From Gottschalkiaceae bacterium SANA (GTDB lineage Bacteria; Bacillota; Clostridia; Tissierellales; GPF-1): a stretch of DNA of 64,000 nt. How positions within the stretch are numbered: the stretch's first letter is position 1; each line of letters opens with the position of its first letter. The DNA is taken from NCBI GenBank assembly GCA_036323355.1, contig AP028876.1, forward strand, positions 3,038,001-3,102,000, written 5' to 3'. Shown in pieces: positions 55,594-64,000 of the stretch. The notes beneath the pieces were generated by a model that had not been told where the DNA came from, did not search any database, and saw nothing but the letters and a program-made list of their open reading frames with translations. The position numbers were made by a program, and so were the translations under genes.

Positions 55594-55611
55594 TTAAATC
55601 GCCTCCTGTTA

Positions 55612-55625
55612 AAATGTCGACATTT
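55612..55625. promoter_or_regulatory. 14-bp palindrome between promoter and start of the 170-aa gene
   Basis: AAATGTCGACATTT is a perfect palindrome, downstream of the promoter and about 19 bases before the GTG start. A repressor site is likely. Confidence 0.5.
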
Positions 55626-55636
55626 CGCCGCACTTT

Positions 55637-55664
55637 AATTTTACCACTTAGTTACTATTCTTCA
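55637..55664 (-). promoter_or_regulatory. Sigma-A promoter of the 170-aa gene
   Basis: On the minus strand TTGAAG and TAAAAT are 16 bases apart, about 45 bases upstream of the GTG start. Confidence 0.6.
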
Positions 55665-55675
55665 AATTATTTACG

Positions 55676-55705
55676 AAAAAGGACGATTCGTATGCGAATC
55701 GTCCT
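55676..55705 (-). terminator. Terminator of the second glycan operon
   Basis: AGGACGATTCG pairs with CGAATCGTCCT around a TATG loop, with TTTTT following on the minus strand. It lies 17 bases after the large sugar transferase gene. Confidence 0.9.
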
Positions 55706-55721
55706 GATACTCTACTTTTAT

Positions 55722-57113
55722 TTATTTTTTAACGATAAAATACCCTTGACCCTCTTCCACCTTGTAGGCATCGTTCTGCTTAATGGCCTGGAAGGTGTCT
55801 TCATGGGTGAAGCCCTTTGCAGCGGTCTTTGAAAAGAGGATTTGGACCGTTTGAAAACAGATCTTAATGTCGAAAAGGAAGGAATAGTTGCGGATATAAA
55901 TCATGTCGAAGGTCAACTTGTCTTGCGGGCTTGTGGTGTACTTGCCCAAGACTTGACCCAGACCGGTAATGCCCGCCTTGACCCTGGTTCTGTATTGGAA
56001 CTCCGGCAAATCCTTGCTGAACTCCTCAATGAAAAACTGTCTTTCTGGCCGTGGACCCACCATAGACATGTCACCGGTTAAAACGTTAATGAACTGGGGA
56101 AATTCATCCAGGCGGGTCGCCCGAAGAATTCTGCCTACCTTGGTGATTCTTGTATCGGCCCCTGTCGCCAATACCGGTCCGCTTTCCTTCTCGGCATTCT
56201 TGATCATGGTTCTAAATTTCATAACATGAAAGACCTTGTTGTCTAGGGTTAAACGTTCCTGCTTGTAGAAAACAGGAAAGCCATCTTCCAGCGCAATGGC
56301 AATTGTTACCCCCAAGTATATGGGTGATAGCAAAATGATGCTAATGGCTGAAGTGATGATATCGAAGGTTCTTTTTAATGCTCGCTGCACCTGGTTGAGC
56401 CCCAGGGGCTTAGTGGTAAGAATGGGTATATCATCGATCTGGCCCAGTTCAGTGGCAAACATGGACACTTCATGTAAGGTGGGGCGAATGGAAAGCTGAA
56501 TTTCATGTTCAAAACAGACTTTCATAATCTCCTCTTTGTATGAAAAATCCATGGGTACAACCACTTCATTTGCCTGAAGAAGCAATTCTTTTACTTCCTC
56601 GCTGTAGGTCTCTGCAAAGATCTTTTTGTTATACTCGGTATTGCCCGATAAGAGTTTAAAGAAAATACGCTCATTGTCCACCTGGTTGCCAAAAACCAGT
56701 ATGGTCTTGCCGGGGAACAATTTGAAATATATGTTGTGCATGATGATCTTCCAAATAATCAATAAGCCAGACTGAGTAAAAAAACTAATGGCAATAATGG
56801 AGCGCGGATAAGCAAAGCCACGGGTGAAATAGGTGATTGCCATGGTAAAGACATTCAAAACCAAAAGGGCAGAAATGGCAGCAAAGACGCTGTCCGACAC
56901 CCGTTTTTCTCCACAATGGTAGGATTGGAAAAAATAAAAAAGTACGATGGCACCCAGTAATAAAATCCACCAGATATCCACAAACGCTTGCCAGTTTGTT
57001 TCTTGTATGGTTTCATAGCGAAGATGAAAGGCAAGTACAATGCCAAGCACAGTTAAAATTGCATCGCTTATAAGTTGTAAGGCATTAAATCCACTGGTAT
57101 CTCTCTTTTTCAT
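55722..57113 (-). CDS. Polyprenyl glycosylphosphotransferase, large WcaJ-like form
   Basis: This protein of about 463 residues has four to five N-terminal membrane segments, a CoA-binding-like middle with ILVFGNQVDNERIFFKLL, and a C-terminal catalytic core: VFYKQERLTLDNKVFHVMKF, RLDEFPQFINVLTGDMSMVGPRPER. It starts a second repeat unit on undecaprenyl phosphate. ATG at 57113 has GGAGG four bases upstream. The short form at 51052-51726 starts the other polymer. Confidence 0.93.
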   Translation of the reverse strand: MKKRDTSGFNALQLISDAILTVLGIVLAFHLRYETIQETNWQAFVDIWWILLLGAIVLFYFFQSYHCGEKRVSDSVFAAISALLVLNVFTMAITYFTRGFAYPRSIIAISFFTQSGLLIIWKIIMHNIYFKLFPGKTILVFGNQVDNERIFFKLLSGNTEYNKKIFAETYSEEVKELLLQANEVVVPMDFSYKEEIMKVCFEHEIQLSIRPTLHEVSMFATELGQIDDIPILTTKPLGLNQVQRALKRTFDIITSAISIILLSPIYLGVTIAIALEDGFPVFYKQERLTLDNKVFHVMKFRTMIKNAEKESGPVLATGADTRITKVGRILRATRLDEFPQFINVLTGDMSMVGPRPERQFFIEEFSKDLPEFQYRTRVKAGITGLGQVLGKYTTSPQDKLTFDMIYIRNYSFLFDIKICFQTVQILFSKTAAKGFTHEDTFQAIKQNDAYKVEEGQGYFIVKK

Positions 57114-57179
57114 CTTTCCTCCTTCCTTCTGCTTTTCTGCAAGGAATCTTTGAACGAAAATAGCAACCAACGTTGTTCC

Positions 57180-59177
57180 TTATGATTTCTTTCCTTTTTT
57201 TGAGGTTTTTTTCGCTTGTTTCAAGCCATTCACTGCACCTACGGCAAGGCCAAAGATCATCCAGAAGATTGGTGCTACTGAAATAACACTGTCATTGAAA
57301 ATGCTAGCTGCCGCATAAGCAAAAACCATGGCAAGTAAGGTTGCGGTTACTGGGTCTTCTTGTCCACCCAGCATATATTTCTTAATGGATTGAAAAAGAA
57401 GCAAGAAGCCCATAGCCAAAACGGCCAAGAGTGAAAGAAGGCCCGTATTTATACCCATCTGCAAATACCAGTTGTGGGGCTTGTCATACAAGAGATAGGT
57501 CGGCTGATTAATGTTCCACTTGGTAATATGCTCATACTGTGGAAATTCAAAGACAAAACAATCGGGTCCAGCACCCAAAAGAACATGCTTTTTCAATAGA
57601 GGGATGGTTCTTGACCAAATATACCCCCGATAAGTGAATATGGATTCTCTTCCTTGAAATCCAAAACGGGCAGGACTGTCAATTTGATCCGGTTTATGGT
57701 TTCTGCCCTTATAGGCTAGACCCATTTCATCGACCACAACCCAAATGTCAAACTTGGGTACAAGGGCAAACATCTGGTCCTCGGCACCATGAATCTTGGT
57801 TAAAACAAGTTCATAGTCTTGGTAAGCTTGATCTTTCACCTGATAATGACCCGCTTCCGAATTATTGAAGCCTAAGTTATTGCCCTCTGCATCTAGGGCT
57901 TTCACTGTGTTGTCTTTAATTTCAAAAGCAATATAGTCGCCATCTGCTTCTGTGATTTGAATTTGTTGTGGGGTAATCACCACGTTTTGTAGTTTTTCTC
58001 TTCCCTTCATGTCTTCTGCTTTTCTTTCAGCTTGACTTTCGCCATAATAAAGCTGATGTGTAACAGACTGCAAAGGACTATATAAAAGTGCTGCGCCTAT
58101 AAGGACTAGGCCTGCGAAGGCAAAGCTAATGGCCAGCAAGGCTTTGTTCTTTTCTCTTCTATTAAAGATATATCTATAGAGGATGCTTGCTCCGACAAAA
58201 TAAAGGAAATAGACAAAAAGAGTCAAGTAATCCTGTTGAATCAAGCGATTGCCATTCCACATTTTGGCATAAATCAAAATCATGACTATCACCATCGCTA
58301 GCCAGGCAAGAATCAAAGGGACCAAACGCTTGCCGCTTTTCTTCAATGCCTTTGGCATGAAAAGAACCATGATGATCATACCGGCTGAAAAGCCGATGAG
58401 GCCCGCTGAAGAACGAGAACCAACCAAGGCTGAGAAAGAAACTAAATTGGCAATGATGTAAAAGATTTCTTGCTTCTTGCTACTATTGACTTTTAAAACA
58501 TAGCCCAATGACAAAAGAGTCATCATGGCAGCATAGCTGCCCATAAAATTTGGATTATAGAGACTGCCAACTACACCGGTTTCAAAACTCGTTTTTACCG
58601 ACTCGCCAACGGTAGACCAAACTTCCCGCGGAAAGGCAAAATAGCGAAGAAAGCCTTCTGTGTAGGGGTCGTACCCAACATACTGAAGAAAACCAAAGAA
58701 ACCCATTAGAATGGAAGAGGCCATGAGGGTATGGGTGAATACATCAATGGCTTTTCTTTGTCTACCATAATGGATACATAAAAAGAAGATGGCTACATAA
58801 GACAGTAACACCCACCCGCCTTCAAATCGATCGGTTAATCCATTGAAAGCAATATCATAGGGACTTAAAAGTGAAGAAAACAAAATGGCTAGGCCGTAAA
58901 CCCCTGCAAAAACGGTGTATAGGCTTTTTTCTAAATGAATCCGTTTCTTAGCCAATTGATATAGAAAGATTCCCAAGGCCAGAAGGGTAAAGAAAATTAA
59001 CGCTTTTGCCTTGATCAATGAATAGAGATCATTGAATCCTGTTCCAGGATAGTATACCGCTTCATCCAAGGTACGTTGATAAGTCTGCACACGAAACAAT
59101 AGTGGTACAATGCCGATAATGAGGGCTAAAGGCAGCAACTCCTGCCATTTTACTTCCCGGTCACGTATATTCTTCAT
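57180..59177 (-). CDS. O-antigen ligase / Wzy-family membrane protein
   Basis: This protein of about 665 residues has some 12-14 membrane segments and an O-antigen-ligase-type region (GRESIFTYRGYIWSRTIPLLKKHVLLGAGPDCF and KPHNWYLQMGINTGLL). A large soluble loop of about 130 residues sits between. It should polymerise or attach the glycan outside the membrane. ATG at 59177 follows GGAGG. GTGTAAAATA lies 30 bases upstream, a possible -10 region like that of two other operons. Confidence 0.87.
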   Translation of the reverse strand: MKNIRDREVKWQELLPLALIIGIVPLLFRVQTYQRTLDEAVYYPGTGFNDLYSLIKAKALIFFTLLALGIFLYQLAKKRIHLEKSLYTVFAGVYGLAILFSSLLSPYDIAFNGLTDRFEGGWVLLSYVAIFFLCIHYGRQRKAIDVFTHTLMASSILMGFFGFLQYVGYDPYTEGFLRYFAFPREVWSTVGESVKTSFETGVVGSLYNPNFMGSYAAMMTLLSLGYVLKVNSSKKQEIFYIIANLVSFSALVGSRSSAGLIGFSAGMIIMVLFMPKALKKSGKRLVPLILAWLAMVIVMILIYAKMWNGNRLIQQDYLTLFVYFLYFVGASILYRYIFNRREKNKALLAISFAFAGLVLIGAALLYSPLQSVTHQLYYGESQAERKAEDMKGREKLQNVVITPQQIQITEADGDYIAFEIKDNTVKALDAEGNNLGFNNSEAGHYQVKDQAYQDYELVLTKIHGAEDQMFALVPKFDIWVVVDEMGLAYKGRNHKPDQIDSPARFGFQGRESIFTYRGYIWSRTIPLLKKHVLLGAGPDCFVFEFPQYEHITKWNINQPTYLLYDKPHNWYLQMGINTGLLSLLAVLAMGFLLLFQSIKKYMLGGQEDPVTATLLAMVFAYAAASIFNDSVISVAPIFWMIFGLAVGAVNGLKQAKKTSKKGKKS

Positions 59178-59265
59178 ATATATCCTCCAACTTATAATCT
59201 TCTTATATTTTACACCAAAGCCCATTCTTTCTGGCTATTTTTTTATTCTTGTTTAATCATTCTTC

Positions 59266-61554
59266 CTACCTTTTCATCAACCACTTCCACTCTGGCGGAT
59301 TAAACAGCCTTAAGACTAACAAATACGTAAGTGCGCCCGACAAAATTACAACTGCTAGTCCACCCATTTTGACCAAGAGATTCATATGGGTCAAATAATG
59401 AGGGCCTAAGTATTGCTGCAAGGGCCAAATAACCAGCACCATGGCAACACTCGCTATGAGGGGCGGAAGCATGGCAGGCAAACGGCTGTCCACGTCTGCT
59501 TTACCAAAGTATTGTTGGAACTTCCATTTGCGCAAGAACATGCCTAAATAACCCGCAATGGCTGTTGCTGCCGCCAAACCCTGCACACCGTATGGCCCCA
59601 CCAAAAGGAGATCCAAGGCAATATTTGCCGCTACGCTAATCATACCAATCTTCATAGGGGTCTCGGTGTCTTGATTGGCATAAAAGCCCTTAACATAGAG
59701 ACTATTAACGCCCGCAGCCAAAATAGCCGCTGCATAAATGCGCAAAAGGCTGGTTGTTTGTGCCAAAGCCAAAAGATCGAAGGCACCCCGGCGGTAGATT
59801 ACCGTCACCACCGCTTCAGCCAAAACCATCAGTCCAATGGTAGAAGGAATGAGCAAATCTACCATCACCCGCAGAGATCTGTCAAGAACTCGGCGAAACC
59901 GCTCCTTATCCGTTTGAGCAAAATGCGAAAGTGTTGGAAACAATAGAGTCACAATAACAGCCAATATTAAAGCTTCATAGGTACCAATAATCCGGTTGGA
60001 ATAATTCAATGCAGCAACACTGCCCGTTTCAAGGGGGGTCGCCAAAATTTTATCTACAATACCATTAATGTGATAAACCACACTGCCCATCAATAATGGA
60101 ATGCTTAGGCGTGCCAGCTTCTTAACATCATCACTGTCCCAAAATTTCGGCACCCAGTGATAGCGATAACCCAAGCGCCGCATATAAGGCACCGTTGTTA
60201 AGTACTTGGTAATTGAAGAAAGCACCATGGCAACAGCCAGCCCTTCTATGGACTGAAAACGAACAGGCAAAACCATGAAAAAGGCAATATAAACAAGGTT
60301 GGAATAAATGCCTGCAAAGTTTGAAACCAAAAAGCTCTGGTGGCTTTTCAAGTAGTTCACATGCAAATCATTCATAGCACCAAAGAAGATGGAAAAAACA
60401 CCAATCCGAAAGAGGGTAACCGTAAGTTCCTGGCTGGAGGATGAAAAACCGTACCCAATAAAACCGACAACTGTTGGTGCAAAGAAAAGTAAAATTGCAA
60501 CAATGACCCCATACAAGAAAACAAGCCCTTGGGTCAATCGACGAATCAAATTTTCCTCGTCTCCCTTTCGGTTTCTAATTTCAATTAAAAGGGGAATCAT
60601 CCCATTGCTGAAGACCCCCGAAAACAACCAAATAAAACTTACAATGGCATTCATGAGAAAAAAGCTATCGGCTTCAATCCCCGTGCCAAAGGTTTTTGCA
60701 ATAAAAATTTCCCGCAAGAAACCTGTCGCCCGGCTAACAACCGTAAGCATAGCGATCAACAAGGCCGTTTTCTTTAAAAAGCTTGCATTGCCCATTTCGC
60801 TACTTCCATGCCCACGCAAACGGTGGAAGATATTTTGTACAACCGACCAAGCGGAAGACAAGGGGCCCATTTTTTCGTGTTTTCTAAATACACGGTAATT
60901 ATACTTGACCAGACCGACCTTCTTTTTCGATATGGAATTTTTATGAAATCGATGAGAAGCCAATGTTTGGTGCAGACACAAAGCGGGTTGCTTGACCTCT
61001 CGCATCAATTGTAACCACAGAGCATAATCCTGTCGTTTCCGTAGCGAAGGGAACCAGACTCTTTCAAAAGCGGTTTTATCCACAACAACGGTCAAACAAC
61101 CCATCCAGTTTCGTTTCAGCATCATCTCGTGGGTAACGGCATCGGGCAAACTTTCTGCTTTTTGCAAGACCTCGCCATATTCATCAACTCGGTCATACTC
61201 CGTAAAGGAGACAACCGAACCGGTTTCTTCCATAAAAGCGATTTGTCGCCTTAGTTTTTCTGGGTGCCATAAGTCATCTGCATCTAAAAAAGCCAAATAC
61301 CTTCCCTTGGCTTGTTCAAGTCCCCTATTTCTTGCAGCAGCACTGCCTTGGTTCTCTTCCATATCAATATGGTGAATGCGCGGCTCTCGCTTCATCCACT
61401 CTTCAACCATTTCACTTGTCGCATCTGTTGATGCGTCATTGACAATAATAAGTTCCCAATTCTTTTCGCTTTGTTCTACGACAGAAGCGATTGCTTCGTT
61501 TATAAATCTCGAAGCATTATACGCAGGCATAATCACAGATATTTTTACTTCCAT
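59266..61554 (-). CDS. GT2 glycosyltransferase fused to MurJ/MviN-type flippase
   Basis: This protein of about 762 residues is two complete enzymes in one. Residues 1-245 are a TuaG-like GT2 with VSVIMPAYN-type ISVIMPAYNASRFI, IVNDASTDAT, FLDADDLWHPEKL and RKRQDYALWLQLM. Residues 255-762 are a 14-helix MOP-superfamily flippase starting TVVSRATGFLREIFIAKTFG and holding GVFSNGMIPLL-like SGVFSNGMIPLLIE. The joint GHGSSEMGNAS is short and has a weak internal start. Fusing the last sugar addition to export would couple assembly to flipping; this is inference. ATG at 61554 follows GAAGGGGA. Confidence 0.88.
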   Translation of the reverse strand: MEVKISVIMPAYNASRFINEAIASVVEQSEKNWELIIVNDASTDATSEMVEEWMKREPRIHHIDMEENQGSAAARNRGLEQAKGRYLAFLDADDLWHPEKLRRQIAFMEETGSVVSFTEYDRVDEYGEVLQKAESLPDAVTHEMMLKRNWMGCLTVVVDKTAFERVWFPSLRKRQDYALWLQLMREVKQPALCLHQTLASHRFHKNSISKKKVGLVKYNYRVFRKHEKMGPLSSAWSVVQNIFHRLRGHGSSEMGNASFLKKTALLIAMLTVVSRATGFLREIFIAKTFGTGIEADSFFLMNAIVSFIWLFSGVFSNGMIPLLIEIRNRKGDEENLIRRLTQGLVFLYGVIVAILLFFAPTVVGFIGYGFSSSSQELTVTLFRIGVFSIFFGAMNDLHVNYLKSHQSFLVSNFAGIYSNLVYIAFFMVLPVRFQSIEGLAVAMVLSSITKYLTTVPYMRRLGYRYHWVPKFWDSDDVKKLARLSIPLLMGSVVYHINGIVDKILATPLETGSVAALNYSNRIIGTYEALILAVIVTLLFPTLSHFAQTDKERFRRVLDRSLRVMVDLLIPSTIGLMVLAEAVVTVIYRRGAFDLLALAQTTSLLRIYAAAILAAGVNSLYVKGFYANQDTETPMKIGMISVAANIALDLLLVGPYGVQGLAAATAIAGYLGMFLRKWKFQQYFGKADVDSRLPAMLPPLIASVAMVLVIWPLQQYLGPHYLTHMNLLVKMGGLAVVILSGALTYLLVLRLFNPPEWKWLMKR

Positions 61555-61612
61555 CGCCATTCCCCTTCTCTACTTCTTTATTCACCTTGCACGCTTTGGA
61601 TCAAAGGCGCAG

Positions 61613-62692
61613 TTAAAATACTTCTTTTAAGACCGCTTCTGTCATTTCCCCAAAAAGGGGTCCATTATTCAACTGGTGGGGGGCTATGCCGCCACAAAAT
61701 AAGTTGAATTCAATAATAACCGGCTCTCCCTGCTCATCAATGGCAATGTCCCAAGTGATCAGTTTTGAATGCAAAAGCTTGTTGTGAGATTTCTTGACCA
61801 ATTCAACCACCTGGGGGAAATTTGGAATCACGCAGTCCTCAAAGCGGGCGCCTTGAGGATGTGTATCAAATTTCTCACCCTTCAGATTAAAGCCCATGGT
61901 TTTTAATCTGCCATCGGGTCGAATCCCCGAACTGATGCCACCGGCACAGCCATTGTCCATCTTTCCACCGTCTTTTCCCATTCTCAGCACAGCTGACAAA
62001 AGGTGAACTTCTCCTTGAAAATAAAAGGTGACCGCACGGATTGTATTGACGGATGTGGGGTGTACCTGTGCAATGTTTTTATGCTGTTTCATAAATTCTT
62101 GAACAATTACATTCTTGCCCATGGTGTCTAGCACATTTTTCAATGCTTGTTGACCATCTTCTTGCTGCCAAAATTGAATGCCGTGGCCACCGCCCGTACC
62201 AATGGATGGCTTGAGAATTATTGCCTCAAATTGGCGGCAAATACCCAAAACACAATCTTGATTTATCAGGTCAAAATCTGCATTCATCCAAATTCCATTG
62301 ATCTTTCTAGCCAAGCTTTTTGGTTGCTTAATTTCAGGAAAGAGCAAGGGAATATAGTTCTTCTCGGAAATACCTCTTCCAAAATTTCGGTTGTTAAAGG
62401 CTCTATCAAAAACCGTGAAGTGTAGATCCTCGGGAATATGCCTGGGATCTAACTCCCCGTGGTGATAACTAAAATAGTACTGCCACCGCATATCAAAGCG
62501 AGTGGTGTAGGGTTTCCAGTAGGCCTTCACTTCTGCTTTAAAGGACTTGGGCATGACAAGGCTTTGCTGGCGGTAGTGCTTCGAAAGTTCATGGTTCAAT
62601 TGGGCCCGATAGAAACCGCCTCCCAGTCCCAGTTCGCACCAGTCGAGGAATCCAACCCCAATCCCTTTTACTGATCGATATAACTTTTTCAT
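61613..62692 (-). CDS. Sugar-transfer-associated ATP-grasp protein (ATPgrasp_ST, copy 2 of 3)
   Basis: This 359-residue protein has the family layout: KAYWKPYTTRFDMRWQYYF, the loop LKPSIGTGGGHGIQFW, HPTSVNTIRAVTFYF, CAGGISSGIRPDGRLK, and the C-terminal ISWDIAI-like ITWDIAIDEQGEPVIIEFN with LNNGPLFGEMT. It is about as close to copy 3 as neighbouring duplicates usually are and starts two bases after it. The substrate is unknown. Confidence 0.85.
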   Translation of the reverse strand: MKKLYRSVKGIGVGFLDWCELGLGGGFYRAQLNHELSKHYRQQSLVMPKSFKAEVKAYWKPYTTRFDMRWQYYFSYHHGELDPRHIPEDLHFTVFDRAFNNRNFGRGISEKNYIPLLFPEIKQPKSLARKINGIWMNADFDLINQDCVLGICRQFEAIILKPSIGTGGGHGIQFWQQEDGQQALKNVLDTMGKNVIVQEFMKQHKNIAQVHPTSVNTIRAVTFYFQGEVHLLSAVLRMGKDGGKMDNGCAGGISSGIRPDGRLKTMGFNLKGEKFDTHPQGARFEDCVIPNFPQVVELVKKSHNKLLHSKLITWDIAIDEQGEPVIIEFNLFCGGIAPHQLNNGPLFGEMTEAVLKEVF

Positions 62693-62694
62693 TC

Positions 62695-63804
62695 TTACAC
62701 CGCCTTAATAGACTCATGAAGATGCTTGCCAAATACTTCCTCTAAGACCTCATCTGTTAGCTCTCCAAAGAGGGGACCATTGCTAAGTTGGTGCAAATCA
62801 ATCGATCCACGCCAATAATTCGGTTCCACCAAAATTGGCGACCCATCCTTGGCAATGGCGATATCCCAAGACATCAATCGAAAATGGGCGATTCTTGCAT
62901 GCATGGCGCAAAGCAAATCGAGGATGTCTTGAAAATTGGGGATGATACAGTCCTCAAATCGTCCCCCTTGGGGGTGACGATCATAGGCATAACCCTCTTT
63001 TGTATATGCAATCTCTTTTAATTGACCACTAGCCAATATACCTGCAGAGATTCCACCCATCTGCGAATTATCCACACGACTATCATTGATTCCCATACGC
63101 AAAACCGAAGATAAAATATGTACCTGACCATGTTGTAAAAAACTCATGACCCTTACGGTATTAACCGAAGCGGGGTGTAAGCGGGCCAGGCTTTCATGCT
63201 GGTCAATCAAGGCTTGAACAAGCAGATCCTTACCTGGCTCATCCAATTTCTTTTCTAAGGATTTTACACCTTCTTCTGACTTCCAAAACAAAATACCCGA
63301 TCCACCACCGGTGGAAAGCGTTGGTTTGATGATGATTGCTGGCTCATTGAGAATGAATTGAATGCTCCTTTCTCGGTCCAGAATACCATAGTTTTTATCC
63401 AGCCACTCTCCGTTTACCCGCCGAACAATGGTCCTTGGTTGAGCAAGCTCTGGAAACATCAAGGCAATGTAGTTCTTGTCCCGCAATCCATAAGAAAGAT
63501 TCATGCGGTTCATATAGGGAAGTATCACTGTAAAATACAGGTCATTTGGAATGAATTTTTTGTCTTCAACACCTGTTTGATTGGCGTAAAAACGGTGCCA
63601 GTTGATATCAAAGCGAGTGGTGAAAGCATTCCAATATGCCCAAACTTCTCTCTTATAAGCCAAGTCCATTGGCGGTATTCCTTTAAGGAATTTAACATGA
63701 AGTTTTCGATTAATTTTCAGCTTTAGAATCAATCTAGCAAGCCGATCTTTTAGCCGAAATCCTAGCTTGAATCCAATGTCATTGATTTCTTTTAAAATCG
63801 TCAT
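62695..63804 (-). CDS. Sugar-transfer-associated ATP-grasp protein (ATPgrasp_ST, copy 3 of 3)
   Basis: This 369-residue protein shares AYWNAFTTRFDINWHRFYA, IKPTLSTGGGSGILFW, HPASVNTVRVMSF, MGGISAGILASGQLK, and MSWDIAIAKDGSPILVEPNYW with copy 2, so the two are tandem duplicates. It is the first gene of the second assembly operon. ATG at 63804 follows GGGGAT. A GTGTAAACTT element about 85 bases upstream may be part of the promoter. Confidence 0.85.
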   Translation of the reverse strand: MTILKEINDIGFKLGFRLKDRLARLILKLKINRKLHVKFLKGIPPMDLAYKREVWAYWNAFTTRFDINWHRFYANQTGVEDKKFIPNDLYFTVILPYMNRMNLSYGLRDKNYIALMFPELAQPRTIVRRVNGEWLDKNYGILDRERSIQFILNEPAIIIKPTLSTGGGSGILFWKSEEGVKSLEKKLDEPGKDLLVQALIDQHESLARLHPASVNTVRVMSFLQHGQVHILSSVLRMGINDSRVDNSQMGGISAGILASGQLKEIAYTKEGYAYDRHPQGGRFEDCIIPNFQDILDLLCAMHARIAHFRLMSWDIAIAKDGSPILVEPNYWRGSIDLHQLSNGPLFGELTDEVLEEVFGKHLHESIKAV

Positions 63805-63942
63805 GGCGATCCCCTTCTGCTTTACACCACTTCAATGATTGACCATAAGGCCATTGTAAAGCCGACTAAACCTTCTATCCTTCTCCTCTAAGTTTACACG
63901 AAATGGGCTTGAATTTGCAGTTTTTTCAATATTTGGGGGAAA

Positions 63943-63974
63943 TAAAAAAGTGATCAAAAATGATCACCTTTTTA
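63943..63974. terminator. Bidirectional terminator at the right edge
   Basis: GTGATCA and TGATCAC form a short perfect stem with an A-run before it and a T-run after it. It probably ends a minus-strand gene whose last codons overlap the stem. Confidence 0.7.
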
Positions 63975-64000
63975 CTTGCTCACTAAGTTGCTTCTGCAAT
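63964..64000 (-). CDS. Possible 3' end of a gene cut by the right window edge
   Basis: A minus-strand frame entering from the right edge reads LQKQLSEQVKR and stops with TGA at 63966-63964, inside the terminator stem. Only 11 codons are visible, so this rests on its position before a terminator. No function can be given. Confidence 0.3.
   Translation of the reverse strand, partial: LQKQLSEQVKR

Noticed and set aside
60389-60898. 169-codon plus-strand reading frame
   Set aside because: Shadow of the MurJ-type flippase gene; no independent start signal.
1-64000. CRISPR arrays, tRNA or rRNA genes
   Set aside because: No regularly spaced repeats and no cloverleaf or rRNA-like segments were seen on either strand.

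Overview
The window looks like a chromosomal segment of a low-to-moderate GC Gram-positive bacterium of the Bacillota, most likely class Clostridia. The signs are strong AGGAGG-type ribosome sites, frequent GTG/TTG starts, a YvrJ/DUF1659/DUF2922 module, a mannose-type PTS with a PRD regulator, and TupA-like ATP-grasp proteins. The genus cannot be fixed from the sequence. Almost every gene is on the minus strand. About two thirds of the DNA builds cell-surface glycans.

Region 1 (1-18.3 kb) holds two minus-strand glycan operons. One runs from rfbB (5540) off the left edge and alternates GT4 glycosyltransferases with TupA-like ATP-grasp proteins. The other runs from 18150 to 9258 and encodes a GT2, GDP-mannose 4,6-dehydratase, GDP-fucose synthase, two GT4s, a GT2, a sulfotransferase-like protein and a three-domain winged-helix/LicC/LicA protein for phosphocholine activation. 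Between them lie a DUF4301 gene and a divergent plus-strand pair of ATP-grasp genes. The leaders of the two operons share a roughly 45-bp block, which suggests co-regulation.

Region 2 (18.3-24.2 kb) is an accessory stretch. It holds a plus-strand DUF1659-DUF2922-YvrJ-amidase cassette with an internal terminator, an AAA/DUF4143 ATPase with tandem promoters, and a minus-strand pair (CoiA-like predicted nuclease plus Nmad3 nucleotide-modification protein). It also holds a broken AlbA_2-type regulator next to a collapsed copy of the tauE 3' end. The nuclease/Nmad3 pair is the best candidate here for a poorly described DNA-modification or defence system.

Region 3 (24.2-30.7 kb) is a sugar-uptake operon: SIS-domain enzyme, PTS EIIA, EIIB, EIIC, EIID, then a PRD-domain regulator and a TauE/SafE permease. 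It has a clear sigma-A promoter with a 20-bp inverted repeat upstream.

Region 4 (30.7-52.4 kb) is an AT-rich Wzy-type capsule/exopolysaccharide locus read right to left: PIG-L deacetylase, initiating sugar transferase, tailoring enzymes, glycosyltransferases, Wzy, rfbA-rfbC-rfbB, pyruvyl transferase, Wzx, FrhB-like protein, UDP-glucuronate 4-epimerase, ugd and vanZ, ending in a strong terminator. A 1.3-kb gene-free stretch interrupts it. A wrecked IS30-family transposase lies just upstream.

Region 5 (54.4-64 kb) carries a small sigma-70-family factor, an unrecognised 170-aa protein and a second assembly line: two sugar-transfer ATP-grasp proteins, a GT2-MurJ fusion, an O-antigen-ligase-like protein and a large polyprenyl glycosylphosphotransferase. 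In all there are seven ATP-grasp genes, two initiating transferases, two flippases and two Wzy/ligase proteins. This points to several surface polymers, some probably decorated with amino acids, phosphocholine, sulfate or pyruvate. Functional calls rest on reading the sequence by eye; no database search was run.
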